Below, one piece after another: positions 35,552 through 44,515 of a stretch of DNA of 64,000 nucleotides. Location: contig CAKULK010000001.1 in the NCBI GenBank assembly GCA_934667275.1, positions 124,001-188,000 on the forward strand, read 5' to 3'. Made by a program: the position numbers and the translations under genes. Numbering within the stretch: the first letter of the stretch is position 1; each line of letters starts with the position of its first letter. Origin of the DNA: an uncultured Bacteroidales bacterium. Its GTDB lineage: Bacteria; Bacteroidota; Bacteroidia; Bacteroidales; Paludibacteraceae. The notes under the pieces were generated by a model that did no database searches, had not been told where the DNA came from, and saw only the letters and a list, made by a program, of their open reading frames with translations.

Positions 35552-36847
35552 TTATAGCCGTGCGTCCACGAGGCTGCGATCGACAAAGTTCTTCACATCG
35601 AAGATAACCGCCCCCTGCTCTTTGTATTTGCGGAAATCGAAGGTCTTGAACTGGTCGTGGCTCACGCAGGCGATGACGGCAGCGTATGGCTTGTCGGGGT
35701 CGATGGCGGGGATAAGGTCTTTGCCGTACTCGCGTTTCACTACCTCGGGGCTCGCCCACGGGTCGTAGATGTCCACGTGGCAACCGAAATCCTCCAGTTC
35801 GTTAGCGATATCCACCACCTTCGTATTGCGACAGTCGGGGCAGTTCTCCTTGAACGTTACACCGAGTATCAACACGTTGGAATTGAGAATCTTATGGTCG
35901 GTGCGTATCATCAGTTTGAGCGTCTTGTCGGCGATAAACTTGGCGATGGAGTTGTTTACGGCGCGCCCGCTCAAAATCACTTGCGGGTCGTAGCCGAGCG
36001 ATTTCGCCTTGTGCGCGAGGTAGTACGGGTCCACCGAGATACAATGCCCGCCGACCAGTCCGGGGCGGTATTTGAGGAAGTTCCACTTGGTGCCCGCCGC
36101 CTCGATGACGTCGTTGGTGTCGATGCCGACGCGGTCGCAGATAAGCGCGAGTTCGTTCATAAACGAGATGTTCACATCGCGCTGGCTGTTCTCCACCGCT
36201 TTCGCTGCCTCTGCCACTTTCATATTCGGTGCGCGGTGGGTGCCGTTCTCCAGAATCGAGTTGTAGAGGGCGTCCACGATGTCCGCCACCTCGAGCGTGG
36301 AACCCGACGTAATCTTCTTGATTTTGGTCAGGGTGTTGATTTTGTCGCCCGGATTGATACGCTCGGGCGAGTAGCCGCAGAAGAAATCCGTGTTGAATTT
36401 TAGTCCGCTGTTGCGCTCCAATACGGGTACGCAGTCCTCCTCGGTGCAGCCTGGATAGACGGTGGATTCATAGATGACGATGTCGCCGCGGTTGAGCGTC
36501 TTGCCGATGGTCTCGCTCGCTTTGAGCAGCGGCGTCAGGTCGGGGTTGTTAAAGCGGTCGATGGGCGTCGGAACGGTGACGATATAGGTGTTCACCTGCC
36601 GCAGTACCTCGGGGTCGGAGGTGAAAGTAAGCCCGATCTTGTGGGTGGCTTCGTACTCGTCACGTGCCTGCTTCATGCCTACTAAATCCGCTTCCATAGT
36701 GTGGTCTTCGCCACGTTCCAGTTCGGCAACGCGCGGTTGGAATACGTCAAAACCGATGACGCGGTATTTCTTTCCGTATTCAATGGCGAGTGGGAGTCCT
36801 ACGTATCCCAATCCCACTACGGCGATAATTCGATTACTTAAGTTCAT
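35552..36847 (-). CDS. UDP-N-acetylhexosamine 6-dehydrogenase (WbpA/TviB type)
   Basis: 431 residues from the ATG at 36847; a much longer open frame continues upstream but crosses a promoter. Motifs are IIAVVGLGYVGLPLAIEYG, YIVTVPTPIDRFNNPDL, YESTVYPGCTEEDC, GYSPERINPGD and the catalytic Cys in GLVGGHCISVDPYYLAHKA. TFKENCPDCRNTKVVDI is typical of the UDP-GlcNAc/GalNAc class. It makes a UDP-N-acetylhexosaminuronate. The acetyltransferase at 46219 belongs to a pathway that starts from such a sugar (WbpA to WbpD). A promoter is present upstream at 36876-36907. Confidence 0.9.
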   Translation of the reverse strand: MNLSNRIIAVVGLGYVGLPLAIEYGKKYRVIGFDVFQPRVAELERGEDHTMEADLVGMKQARDEYEATHKIGLTFTSDPEVLRQVNTYIVTVPTPIDRFNNPDLTPLLKASETIGKTLNRGDIVIYESTVYPGCTEEDCVPVLERNSGLKFNTDFFCGYSPERINPGDKINTLTKIKKITSGSTLEVADIVDALYNSILENGTHRAPNMKVAEAAKAVENSQRDVNISFMNELALICDRVGIDTNDVIEAAGTKWNFLKYRPGLVGGHCISVDPYYLAHKAKSLGYDPQVILSGRAVNNSIAKFIADKTLKLMIRTDHKILNSNVLILGVTFKENCPDCRNTKVVDIANELEDFGCHVDIYDPWASPEVVKREYGKDLIPAIDPDKPYAAVIACVSHDQFKTFDFRKYKEQGAVIFDVKNFVDRSLVDARL

Positions 36848-36875
36848 AGCATTTGTTAGTTTTGTTAAAAGCCCG

Positions 36876-36907
36876 CAAAGATACAACAATTTGTCGAGAT
36901 ATGCAAA
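36876..36907 (-). promoter_or_regulatory. Promoter of the WbpA/TviB-type dehydrogenase
   Basis: The minus strand reads TTTG (36904-36907), 20 nt, TATCTTTG (36876-36883), 29 nt before the ATG. This shows that the upstream extension of the frame is not translated. Confidence 0.85.
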
Positions 36908-36969
36908 TTTAGAGGATTTTTGGCAGAGTCGCCGGAATGGTGCGATGTGAAAGAAAGTGTGGGAGAAAT

Positions 36970-37000
36970 TTTGGAATTCGGATTTTTTTTTGTATCTTTG
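36970..37000 (+). promoter_or_regulatory. Promoter of the DUF4301 gene
   Basis: TTTG at 36970-36973, 19 nt, TATCTTTG at 36993-37000, 28 nt before the ATG. Confidence 0.8.
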
Positions 37001-37028
37001 CCACGTTATTTGAATCAGCGAAAAAGAG

Positions 37029-38375
37029 ATGTTTACATCGTCGGATTTGGCGCAGTTGAAAGCGCATGGTATCTCGCAAGAGCGGGCGGAAAAGCAAATG
37101 GAGGCTTTTAAGACGGGCTTCCCTGAGTTGGATATAGTGGCTCCCGCGGCAGTGGGGGATGGTATTCTGCGTCCTTCGGAGGCGGAGACGGACGAGTATA
37201 TCCGTGCATGGCAGGCGTATTTGGACGAGGGGCATACGATATTGAAATTCGTGCCTGCCAGCGGGGCTGCGAGCCGTATGTTCAAGAATCTGTTTGAGTA
37301 TCTGAATACAGGTGAGGAAACGCCTTTTATCCAGCAGTTCCTGACACACAAAGACGACTTTGCTTTTGGCTCACAATTGGCTGGTTATGAGGGCAATGCG
37401 GCGGTAAGCCATCTGCTGAACGATATGGGCTACGGACATTTGCCAAAGGGTTTGCTGCTGTTTCATTCTTACAAGGACGGGGCGCGCACGCCTGCACTTG
37501 AGCACATGGTGGAGGGTGCTTTGTATGCGGCTTCGAAAGGCGAAGTGAATCTGCATTTCACGGTCAGCCACGCGCATTTGGAGTTGTTCCACAAACATAT
37601 AGAGGAGCATTTGGCGGAGTATGAGAAACGATATGGCGTGCATTACCATGTGTCGTTCTCGGAGCAGAAACCTTCTACCGATACCTTGGCGGCTAATCCT
37701 GACGGCACTCCGTTCCGCAACGGGGACGGTACCTTGCTCTTCCGCCCGGGTGGTCATGGCGCGCTTATAGAGAACCTGAATGAGCAGCAGGCGGATGTGA
37801 TATTCATCAAGAATATCGACAACGTGGTGCCCGACAGGCTCAAGGGGGACACCGTGCGCTACAAGCAACTGTTGGCGGGTGTGCTGGTGACAGAGCAGAA
37901 GCGCATATTTGAGCGTCTGCAAGACCCGAACCTGTCGGCAGAGGAACGGGCACGTCTTAATAGACCATTGCGTGTGTGCGGGGTGGTGAAGAATACGGGC
38001 GAGCCCGGTGGAGGACCGTTCCTCGTGCGCGAAGCGGATGGCAGTATCAGCCGTCAGATATTGGAATCCAGTCAGATAAGCAACCTCGAACTGATGCGAC
38101 AAGCCACGCACTTCAACCCTGTGGACCTTGTATGTGCTACGCGCGATGTGCACGGCAAGCCGTTTCACCTGCCTGATTTCGTGGACGAGAAGACGGGCTT
38201 CATCTCCCATAAGTCCAAAGATGGCAAGGAGTTGCTGGCGTTGGAGTTGCCCGGACTGTGGAACGGGGCAATGAGCCGTTGGAACACCCTCTTTGTAGAA
38301 GTGCCTGTAAGCACGTTCAACCCCGTGAAGACGGTGAACGACCTGCTTCGCCCGATACACCTGTCTAATGACTGA
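37029..38375 (+). CDS. DUF4301 family protein
   Basis: 448 residues. It matches the Bacteroidetes-restricted DUF4301 family by its overall pattern: ILKFVPASGAASRMFKNLFEYL, PKGLLLFHSYKDGARTPALEHMVEGA, FTVSHAHLELF, FRPGGHGALIENLNEQQADVIFIKNIDNVVPD, and VCGVVKNTGEPGGGPFLV. The GAASRMFK loop and the DVIFIKNIDNV segment recall nucleotidyltransferases such as sugar-phosphate uridylyltransferases, so an NDP-sugar related activity is possible but unproven. No signal peptide, so it is likely cytoplasmic. Confidence 0.85.
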   Translation: MFTSSDLAQLKAHGISQERAEKQMEAFKTGFPELDIVAPAAVGDGILRPSEAETDEYIRAWQAYLDEGHTILKFVPASGAASRMFKNLFEYLNTGEETPFIQQFLTHKDDFAFGSQLAGYEGNAAVSHLLNDMGYGHLPKGLLLFHSYKDGARTPALEHMVEGALYAASKGEVNLHFTVSHAHLELFHKHIEEHLAEYEKRYGVHYHVSFSEQKPSTDTLAANPDGTPFRNGDGTLLFRPGGHGALIENLNEQQADVIFIKNIDNVVPDRLKGDTVRYKQLLAGVLVTEQKRIFERLQDPNLSAEERARLNRPLRVCGVVKNTGEPGGGPFLVREADGSISRQILESSQISNLELMRQATHFNPVDLVCATRDVHGKPFHLPDFVDEKTGFISHKSKDGKELLALELPGLWNGAMSRWNTLFVEVPVSTFNPVKTVNDLLRPIHLSND

Positions 38376-38416
38376 TGAATAAAGAGTTAAAAATCAAGAA
38401 TTGATACTTTCGGCTT

Positions 38417-39139
38417 GTGTTGGAAACACATTTGCACATTGATACACGCCGCCACGTGCGGTTTAGTTCTTCCACAGAGCGGACTTTGCAGACTTTGCTC
38501 CTGCGTGATTTTCCTCATGAGGAGGCGGAACAACTATGGCAACGGCTGTGCCGCACCTATGAGAGTTACTTGACCGACCTTCCTTACACGGGTGGGAAGA
38601 GTAATCCGATGTGGGACGATTTGTATGATTCGTTGGCGGTGTTTGCTTACTATGAAGTGTTGCCCGAAAAGCCGACTTTGGAAAAGTTTGAGCAGGTCGT
38701 GGCACAGAATTTCAACCGTGTGCATTTCCCTTCATGGCTGCGTTTCGGGACGGGTACCATACGTTTTTGTGTACGGCTCATCGGTAGTGTGATGGGGCGC
38801 AACCTCAATCGGCACTATGCTGATGGTTCGTGGGGGAACTGTTGGGGAATCGGTACGCCCGAGAATTTGGATAATCTGCCGGGTATGCAGTTGCGCGGGT
38901 GTCCGATTGCGGATTTTGCCCGCAAGCATGGGTATGCACACCTGATGCCTGCTATGTGCAATCCTGACTTTGAGGGTATGGCAAATATGCATATTCACTT
39001 GGTGCGTCCGCGTACAGTTGCTATGGGCTATCCTTCCTGTGACTACTATTTCACGCCTTTGGGCTCCCCCGAGGCGGAGCGTTACCCTATAAGAAAAACT
39101 CCAGAAGGTTTTCTCGTGAACGGAGACGGCAAAGACTGA
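38417..39139 (+). CDS. L-2-amino-thiazoline-4-carboxylic acid hydrolase family protein
   Basis: 240 residues from a GTG start (read MLETHLHIDT). The C-terminal half has the family signature: RGCPIADFARKHGYAHLMPAMCNPDFEGMANM split as CPIADFARKHGY and LMPAMCNPDFE, followed by CDYYF. Named members hydrolyse a cyclic thiazoline to cysteine; the true substrate in Bacteroidetes is unknown. It lies 41 nt after the DUF4301 gene and 43 nt before a HAD gene on the same strand. Confidence 0.78.
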   Translation: MLETHLHIDTRRHVRFSSSTERTLQTLLLRDFPHEEAEQLWQRLCRTYESYLTDLPYTGGKSNPMWDDLYDSLAVFAYYEVLPEKPTLEKFEQVVAQNFNRVHFPSWLRFGTGTIRFCVRLIGSVMGRNLNRHYADGSWGNCWGIGTPENLDNLPGMQLRGCPIADFARKHGYAHLMPAMCNPDFEGMANMHIHLVRPRTVAMGYPSCDYYFTPLGSPEAERYPIRKTPEGFLVNGDGKD

Positions 39140-39182
39140 CCCCCTTTTCCTTCTTTTTAGTGGAACTGTCAAATTGTAAATA

Positions 39183-39836
39183 ATGAAGGCTTTTTTCTTT
39201 GATATGGACGGCGTGCTGTTCGACTCCATGCCGTTGCACGCTATTGCATGGGAGCGCGTGATGTTGAAATACGGGTTGCCGTTCACAGCATACGACACCT
39301 ATGTGAATGAGGGGCGGACAGGCGAATCGGTGATTGATGAGGCGTTTCTTGTGGCACGTGGCAGGCACGCGACGCCCGAGGAGGTGCGGGTGATATACGA
39401 CGAAAAGACCGAGTTGTTCCGTCATTTGGGCGAAGCCCAGCCCATACAAGGTGTGGCGGAAGTGTTGCGGTATGTGCAGGCACAAGGGCATCAGATATGG
39501 ATTGTGACGGGTAGCGCACAACAGAGCCTGTTCGACAAGTTGGAGACCTGTTTCCCTGGAGTGTTTGTCCGGGAACGGATGATTACGGCATGGGATGTAA
39601 AGCACGGCAAGCCCGACCCTGAACCGTATCTGAAAGCATGGGAACGCTCAGGGCTGCCCAAAGAGGATTGTTGTGTGGTGGAGAATGCACCGATGGGTGT
39701 GCAGTCCGGCAAGGCTGCAGGGCTGACTGTTTATGCCGTGAACACGGGTATCCTCACTCGCGATGACTTGCAGAAAGCAGGTGCGGACAGGGTGTTTGAT
39801 AGTATGGCAGAGTTATTGCTATACCTGCAGAAATAA
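39183..39836 (+). CDS. HAD family phosphatase (beta-phosphoglucomutase-like)
   Basis: 217 residues. HAD motif I is FFDMDGVLFDS with Asp7 and Asp9; motif II is WIVTGSAQQ; the lysine is in VKHGKPDPEPYLKA; motif IV is VVENAPMGVQSGKAAGL. The cap helical domain lies between motifs I and II, as in beta-phosphoglucomutase and small-sugar phosphatases. Probably a cytoplasmic sugar-phosphate phosphatase. Substrate not predictable. Confidence 0.88.
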   Translation: MKAFFFDMDGVLFDSMPLHAIAWERVMLKYGLPFTAYDTYVNEGRTGESVIDEAFLVARGRHATPEEVRVIYDEKTELFRHLGEAQPIQGVAEVLRYVQAQGHQIWIVTGSAQQSLFDKLETCFPGVFVRERMITAWDVKHGKPDPEPYLKAWERSGLPKEDCCVVENAPMGVQSGKAAGLTVYAVNTGILTRDDLQKAGADRVFDSMAELLLYLQK

Positions 39837-39929
39837 CCATACGGCTGCAAAGGTTTGCAGTAGAGTGCCAGAAAAGAAGATGACGCGGCGCAAACGGAAT
39901 GGCACGGTTATTGTGGTGACAGGTATGCG

Positions 39930-40562
39930 ATGGAAGAGAGCAATAAGAAAAATATATCTGTGGCAAGGCTTCGTCCTGAGACCAGGATGGTGGTTCTGGA
40001 CTTGGACGGGACATTGTACGAGAAGCCAAGGATGCCGCTGTATATGGTGCTTGGAGACCTGTTGGAAGCCCCCTTGTTGCTAAAAGAACGTCGTGTGCGC
40101 AAGGCGATGCGCGGGCAGTGGTTTGGTAGCGCAGAGGCGTTTGAAAAGGCTTTCTTCGACAATATGGTGAAAGGGCGGTTGTGTACGGTGAGTTTCGTAC
40201 GGTGGTGGTACACTACTTGCTATATGCCGTTGATGGTGGAAGTGGTAGAAAAGCACTATAAACCATGTAGTTGGGTGCAACCGTTTGTGGAGGAGTGCAG
40301 AAGGATGGGGGTGATTGTGGTTGTGTTGTCGGATTATACGCATGCAAAAGAGAAAATACAGGCATTGGGATTGGATGTGAAGATGTTTGATTGGGTGGTG
40401 AGTGCGCCGGAGTTGGGAGGTTTGAAGCCCGCGAGGGAGTTGATGCAGGTGGTGGCTGAACGTATGGGTGTGCCGAGCGGGCAGTCGGTGGTGATTGGTG
40501 ATAGAGATGATACTGACGGCGCATTGGCGCGTGCTGCGGGCGCAACATTTTGGCAGGTGTAG
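39930..40562 (+). CDS. HAD family hydrolase
   Basis: 210 residues. Motif I is VVLDLDGTLYEKPR, motif II VVVLSDYTHAKEKI, the lysine is in GGLKPARELM, and motif IV is VVIGDRDDTDGALARAAGA. The cap is short and rich in aromatic residues (FVRWWYTTCYMPLM). It follows another HAD gene by 93 nt and is closed by a strong terminator at 40590-40620. Substrate unknown. Confidence 0.87.
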   Translation: MEESNKKNISVARLRPETRMVVLDLDGTLYEKPRMPLYMVLGDLLEAPLLLKERRVRKAMRGQWFGSAEAFEKAFFDNMVKGRLCTVSFVRWWYTTCYMPLMVEVVEKHYKPCSWVQPFVEECRRMGVIVVVLSDYTHAKEKIQALGLDVKMFDWVVSAPELGGLKPARELMQVVAERMGVPSGQSVVIGDRDDTDGALARAAGATFWQV

Positions 40563-40589
40563 CAAGATAGCCGTTTGGTAGTGATATAG

Positions 40590-40620
40590 GTGCTTTTTCT
40601 CTGAAAAAGCACTTTTTTTT
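40590..40620 (+). terminator. Intrinsic terminator after the second HAD gene
   Basis: GTGCTTTTTC pairs fully with GAAAAAGCAC around a TCT loop and is followed by eight T. The last T bases also form the -33 box of the fumarase promoter. Confidence 0.9.
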
Positions 40621-40649
40621 GTGTATGTGCGTAGTTTTTTGTAACTTTG
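40618..40649 (+). promoter_or_regulatory. Fumarase promoter
   Basis: TTTG at 40618-40621, 20 nt, TAACTTTG at 40642-40649. The -33 box is embedded in the end of the preceding terminator's T-run. Confidence 0.85.
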
Positions 40650-40712
40650 CAGGCGTAGGGGGAGAATATAGGGAATTGTTGATAAAGAGAACAAAATAAA
40701 ATAACAAGAGAT

Positions 40713-42353
40713 ATGGAATTTAAGTATGCACCGATGTTTCAACTCGGGAAAGATGAAACGGAGTACTATCTGCTGACCAAAGACTACGTGTCGGTCGGCG
40801 AGTTTGAGGGACGCCCTATCTTGAAAGTGGAAGCCGAAGGCCTGACCAAGATGGCGCAGCAGGCGTTCCACGACGTGAGTTTTATGCTCCGCCGAAGCCA
40901 CAACGAGCAGGTAGCCAAGATCTTGCGCGACCCCGAAGCCAGCGCCAACGACAAGTATGTGGCACTCACTTTCCTGCGCAATGCCGAGGTGGCTTGCAAA
41001 GGGCAGTTGCCCCTCTGTCAGGACACGGGTACGGCTATCGTGCACGGCGAGAAAGGGCAGCAGGTATGGACAGGCTACTGCGACGAAGAGGCGCTGAGCC
41101 ACGGTGTGTACAACACCTACACGCAGGACAACTTGCGCTATTCGCAGAACGCACCGCTCTCGATGTACGAGGAAGTGAACACCAAGTGCAACCTGCCCGC
41201 GCAGATTGATATCGAGGCTACCGAGGGTATGGAGTACCGTTTCCTGTGCGTCACGAAGGGCGGCGGCAGCGCGAACAAGACCTATCTCTACCAGGAGACC
41301 AAGGCGCGTATCCAGAACCCCGGCACGCTCATTCCGTTCCTCGTTGAGAAAATGAAAAGCCTCGGTACTGCGGCTTGCCCGCCGTATCATATCGCCATCG
41401 TCATCGGCGGCACGAGTGCGGAGAAGAACCTGCTGACCGTGAAACTGGCATCGACGCACTACTACGACAGCCTGCCCACCACGGGCGACGAGACGGGGCG
41501 CGCGTTCCGCGACATCGAACTCGAGAAACAACTGCTGCAGGAGGCATACAAAATCGGTCTCGGCGCACAGTTCGGCGGCAAATATATGGCGCATGATGTG
41601 CGTGTGGTACGCTTGCCGCGCCACGGCGCAAGTTGCCCCATCGGCTTGGGCGTGAGTTGCTCGGCTGACCGCAACATCAAGTGCAAAATCAACAAAGACG
41701 GTATATGGATCGAGCGCATGGACAACAACCCGGGCAGTCTCATTCCCGAGGAATTGCGCCAAGCGGGCGAGGGCGATGCGGTACGTATCGACCTCAACCA
41801 GCCGATGCGCGATGTATGCAATATCCTGACCCAATATCCGATTGGCACGCGCCTGTCGCTCAACGGTACGATCATCGTGGGTCGCGACATCGCACACGCG
41901 AAGATCAAAGCCCGTTTGGACGCCGGCGAACCGATGCCCGAATACCTCAAGAACCATCCTATCTACTATGCAGGACCTGCGAAGACCCCTGCGGGTATGG
42001 CGTGCGGCTCGATGGGACCGACCACGGCAGGGCGTATGGATCCCTACGTGGACGAGTTCCAAGACCACGGAGGCAGTCTTATCATGCTAGCAAAGGGCAA
42101 CCGCTCGATAGATGTTACCAACGCCTGCCAAAAGCACGGCGGTTTCTACCTCGGTTCGATTGGCGGTCCGGCGGCTATTCTGGCGCAGGAGAACATCAAA
42201 TCGATCGAGTGCGTGGAATATCCCGAGTTGGGTATGGAAGCCATCTGGAAGATTGAGGTGGAGAACTTCCCTGCATTCATCCTTGTGGACGACAAAGGCA
42301 ACGACTTCTTCAAGCAACTGAAGCCGTGCGAGGGGTGCACCATATTGGATTAG
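40713..42353 (+). CDS. fum: Fumarate hydratase, class I (iron-sulfur, single chain)
   Basis: 546 residues with both class I halves fused, as in E. coli FumA/FumB. The N-terminal part has LPLCQDTGTAIVHGEKG with the first cluster Cys; other conserved cysteines are in CVTKGGGSANK and HGASCPIGLGVSCSADRN. The C-terminal half has YYAGPAKTPAGMACGSMGPTT split as YYAGPAKTPAG and GSMGPTTAGRMDPYV. It interconverts fumarate and malate through an oxygen-sensitive 4Fe-4S centre, fitting an anaerobe that reduces fumarate. It is transcribed from its own promoter. Confidence 0.96.
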   Translation: MEFKYAPMFQLGKDETEYYLLTKDYVSVGEFEGRPILKVEAEGLTKMAQQAFHDVSFMLRRSHNEQVAKILRDPEASANDKYVALTFLRNAEVACKGQLPLCQDTGTAIVHGEKGQQVWTGYCDEEALSHGVYNTYTQDNLRYSQNAPLSMYEEVNTKCNLPAQIDIEATEGMEYRFLCVTKGGGSANKTYLYQETKARIQNPGTLIPFLVEKMKSLGTAACPPYHIAIVIGGTSAEKNLLTVKLASTHYYDSLPTTGDETGRAFRDIELEKQLLQEAYKIGLGAQFGGKYMAHDVRVVRLPRHGASCPIGLGVSCSADRNIKCKINKDGIWIERMDNNPGSLIPEELRQAGEGDAVRIDLNQPMRDVCNILTQYPIGTRLSLNGTIIVGRDIAHAKIKARLDAGEPMPEYLKNHPIYYAGPAKTPAGMACGSMGPTTAGRMDPYVDEFQDHGGSLIMLAKGNRSIDVTNACQKHGGFYLGSIGGPAAILAQENIKSIECVEYPELGMEAIWKIEVENFPAFILVDDKGNDFFKQLKPCEGCTILD

Positions 42354-42381
42354 TTAATAATTAGGTGCAGACAACATAGCC

Positions 42382-42424
42382 TGTTTTGTTAGTGGATAGT
42401 TATAGGTTGGTTATAGGATAGGCT
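42382..42424. repeat. R1 dispersed repeat, copy 2
   Basis: It starts with TTTTGTTAGTGGATAG and continues through TTATAGGTTGGTTATAGG to ATAGGCT. It is closely related to 16526-16568 over its whole length and has the same place just after a stop codon. Confidence 0.7.
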
Positions 42425-43291
42425 GTGTTGGGTTGCCCGTTCAACCATTCAACATTGACAGAAAAGAAGAAAGACAGTTGGTGGCGGAGGTTGCGCGACA
42501 AGCACCGCATCAGCATACTCGACGAGAATACGTGGACAGAGCAATGGTCCGCCCACCTCAGCGGGTGGGGGGCTATTGTGCTGTTGGCAGCGATGTTCCT
42601 TCTCACGCTGGGGCTGTTCTCGCTCGTCATTCTCTACACCCCGATACGCAACTACCTGCCCGGCTACTCGGAGAATATCCGCCGGCAGTTGGTTTCCGAG
42701 TCGGCGCGTGTGGACTCCATACAGACATCGCTCGACCTGCAGCGGCAGTATTTGGACGTCATCAAGCAGGTGGTGGCAGGCGAGGTGCAGTCCGACACGG
42801 TGCAGCGTCTCGACTCCATGCAACTCATCATGCGCGAGCAATTGCTCGAGGCGAAGAGCGAAGCCACGGCAGAGTTCATCGCCCAATATGAGGAAAAGGA
42901 GAAAGACAACCTGCAACTGTTTGATGTACAGAACACTACGCCGATACTCACGTTCTTCCGCCCTGCGCACGGCGTAGTGGTGGAGCATTTCTCGGCGGAG
43001 GAACAACGCTACGGCGTGGCGGTGCAGACGCCCAAGCACGAGAACATCACCTCGGTGCTGGCGGGCACGGTGGTCTTTGCCAACTACGAGATTGGCAACA
43101 CCTACACCGTCATGGTGCAGCACACCACCTACCTCTCCATCTATCGCCGTGTGGAGAAGGTGCTCAAGCCTGTGGGCAGCAGCGTGCAGGCGGGCGAGAG
43201 CATAGCCATTGCCGCGGACGAGCAGCCACTGTGGTTTGAATTGTGGCAGAACGGCAAGGCAGTCAACCCCGAAGAGGTGATTGCGTTTTAG
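42425..43291 (+). CDS. Degenerate M23/LytM-domain membrane protein
   Basis: About 279-288 residues. The open frame begins with a GTG at 42425, but a TTG at 42455 (LTEKKKDSWWRRLRDKHR) gives a more natural start. One membrane helix (about 50-75: GAIVLLAAMFLLTLGLFSLV), a coiled-coil (VSESARVDSIQTSLDLQRQY and on), then a C-terminal LytM-like fold (PAHGVVVEHF, ITSVLAGTVVFANYEIGNTY, GSSVQAGESIAIA). The zinc ligands HxxxD and HxH of active M23 peptidases are absent: the usual LHFEI site is LWFEL. It may be a regulator of an active amidase, like EnvC or NlpD. It precedes dxr and rseP. Confidence 0.82.
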   Translation: MLGCPFNHSTLTEKKKDSWWRRLRDKHRISILDENTWTEQWSAHLSGWGAIVLLAAMFLLTLGLFSLVILYTPIRNYLPGYSENIRRQLVSESARVDSIQTSLDLQRQYLDVIKQVVAGEVQSDTVQRLDSMQLIMREQLLEAKSEATAEFIAQYEEKEKDNLQLFDVQNTTPILTFFRPAHGVVVEHFSAEEQRYGVAVQTPKHENITSVLAGTVVFANYEIGNTYTVMVQHTTYLSIYRRVEKVLKPVGSSVQAGESIAIAADEQPLWFELWQNGKAVNPEEVIAF

Positions 43292-43318
43292 TGTGATTTA
43301 CAATAAGGTACATTTCTT

Positions 43319-44491
43319 TTGAAGAAACAAATAGCGATATTAGGCAGCACGGGCAGTATCGGCACGCAGACTTTGGATGTGGTGCGGGCGAACCCCGACC
43401 GCTTCGAGGTCTATGCCATCTCGGCGAACAGGAGCATTGACCTGCTCATCAGGCAGGCGCGGGAGTTCCACCCCGAAGTGGTGTGTATTGCCGACGAGAG
43501 TCTCTATCAGCCGCTCAAAGAGGCGTTGAACGACATGCCTATTAAGGTGTGGGCAGGCGCAGATGCCATTGCCGAGATGGTGACGATGCCGAGTATCGAC
43601 ATCGTGGTGGCGGCTATGGTGGGCTATGCCGGTTTGCGCCCGACGATGGAGGCAATACGGGCGGGCAAGACCATTGCTCTTGCCAACAAAGAGACCCTTG
43701 TCGTGGCGGGCGAGATTATCTGCCGCTTGGCACAGCAATACCACGCGCCCATTCTGCCTGTGGATAGCGAGCACTCGGCTATCTTCCAGTCACTTACGGG
43801 CGAACAGAACAACGAGATAGAGAAGATTCTCCTTACCGCCAGCGGCGGACCTTTCCGCACCTTCACTCGCGAGCAGATGGCGCATGTTACGGCTGCCGAT
43901 GCCCTCAAACACCCCAACTGGGATATGGGCGCGAAGATTACTATCGACTCCGCCAGTATGATGAACAAAGGCTTCGAGGTCATCGAAGCCAAGTGGCTGT
44001 TCGGCGTGGAGGTAGAGAAAATCGAAGTATTGGTGCACCCGCAGTCTGTCGTGCATAGCGCGGTGCAGTTCCGCGACGGGGCGGTGAAAGCCCAACTCGG
44101 CGCCCCCGACATGCGCCTGCCAATCCAGTATGCGCTCATCTATCCCGAGCGCATACCGAGCGATTTTCCGCGTCTCGACCTGTTTCAAACGCATGACCTC
44201 ACTTTCGAGAAACCCGACTTGGAGCGCTTCCCGAACCTCGGTTTGGCATACCAAGCCACCCGCCAAGGGGGCAACATCCCGTGCGTACTCAATGCCGCCA
44301 ACGAGGTGGCAAACCTCGCTTTCCGCAAAGGGCAGTGCGGTTTTCTGCAGATGTCGGAGGTCATCGCCGAGACCATGGCAAAAGCCGCCTACATAGAGAA
44401 ACCCACCTACGAAGACTACGTGGCGACCGACCTCGCCGCCCGCCGTATAGCCGAAGAAATCATCAACAGCAATATACATTCATCATTCTAA
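43319..44491 (+). CDS. dxr: 1-deoxy-D-xylulose 5-phosphate reductoisomerase
   Basis: 390 residues from a TTG start (TTG AAG AAA CAA, read MKKQIAILGSTGSIGTQTL). The NADPH motif GSTGSIG is at residues 9-15. The metal and substrate sites appear as LPVDSEHSAIFQ and LTASGGPFRTF, HPNWDMGAKITIDSASMMNKGFE split as HPNWDMGAKITIDS and MMNKGFEVIEA. It makes 2-C-methyl-D-erythritol 4-phosphate in the MEP isoprenoid pathway. rseP follows by 24 nt. Confidence 0.96.
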   Translation: MKKQIAILGSTGSIGTQTLDVVRANPDRFEVYAISANRSIDLLIRQAREFHPEVVCIADESLYQPLKEALNDMPIKVWAGADAIAEMVTMPSIDIVVAAMVGYAGLRPTMEAIRAGKTIALANKETLVVAGEIICRLAQQYHAPILPVDSEHSAIFQSLTGEQNNEIEKILLTASGGPFRTFTREQMAHVTAADALKHPNWDMGAKITIDSASMMNKGFEVIEAKWLFGVEVEKIEVLVHPQSVVHSAVQFRDGAVKAQLGAPDMRLPIQYALIYPERIPSDFPRLDLFQTHDLTFEKPDLERFPNLGLAYQATRQGGNIPCVLNAANEVANLAFRKGQCGFLQMSEVIAETMAKAAYIEKPTYEDYVATDLAARRIAEEIINSNIHSSF

Positions 44492-44515
44492 ATTCCTCAT
44501 TCATAATTAGAAACA

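Noticed and set aside
36848..37351. N-terminal extension of the WbpA/TviB-type dehydrogenase
   Set aside because: The frame stays open to 37351, but a consensus promoter at 36876-36907 lies inside it and the family start MNLSNRIIAVVGLGYVG is at 36847. The extension also overlaps the divergent DUF4301 gene.
40080..42068. A 662-codon open frame antisense to a HAD gene and fumarase
   Set aside because: It crosses two genes, a strong terminator and a promoter, and its product has no recognisable domain.
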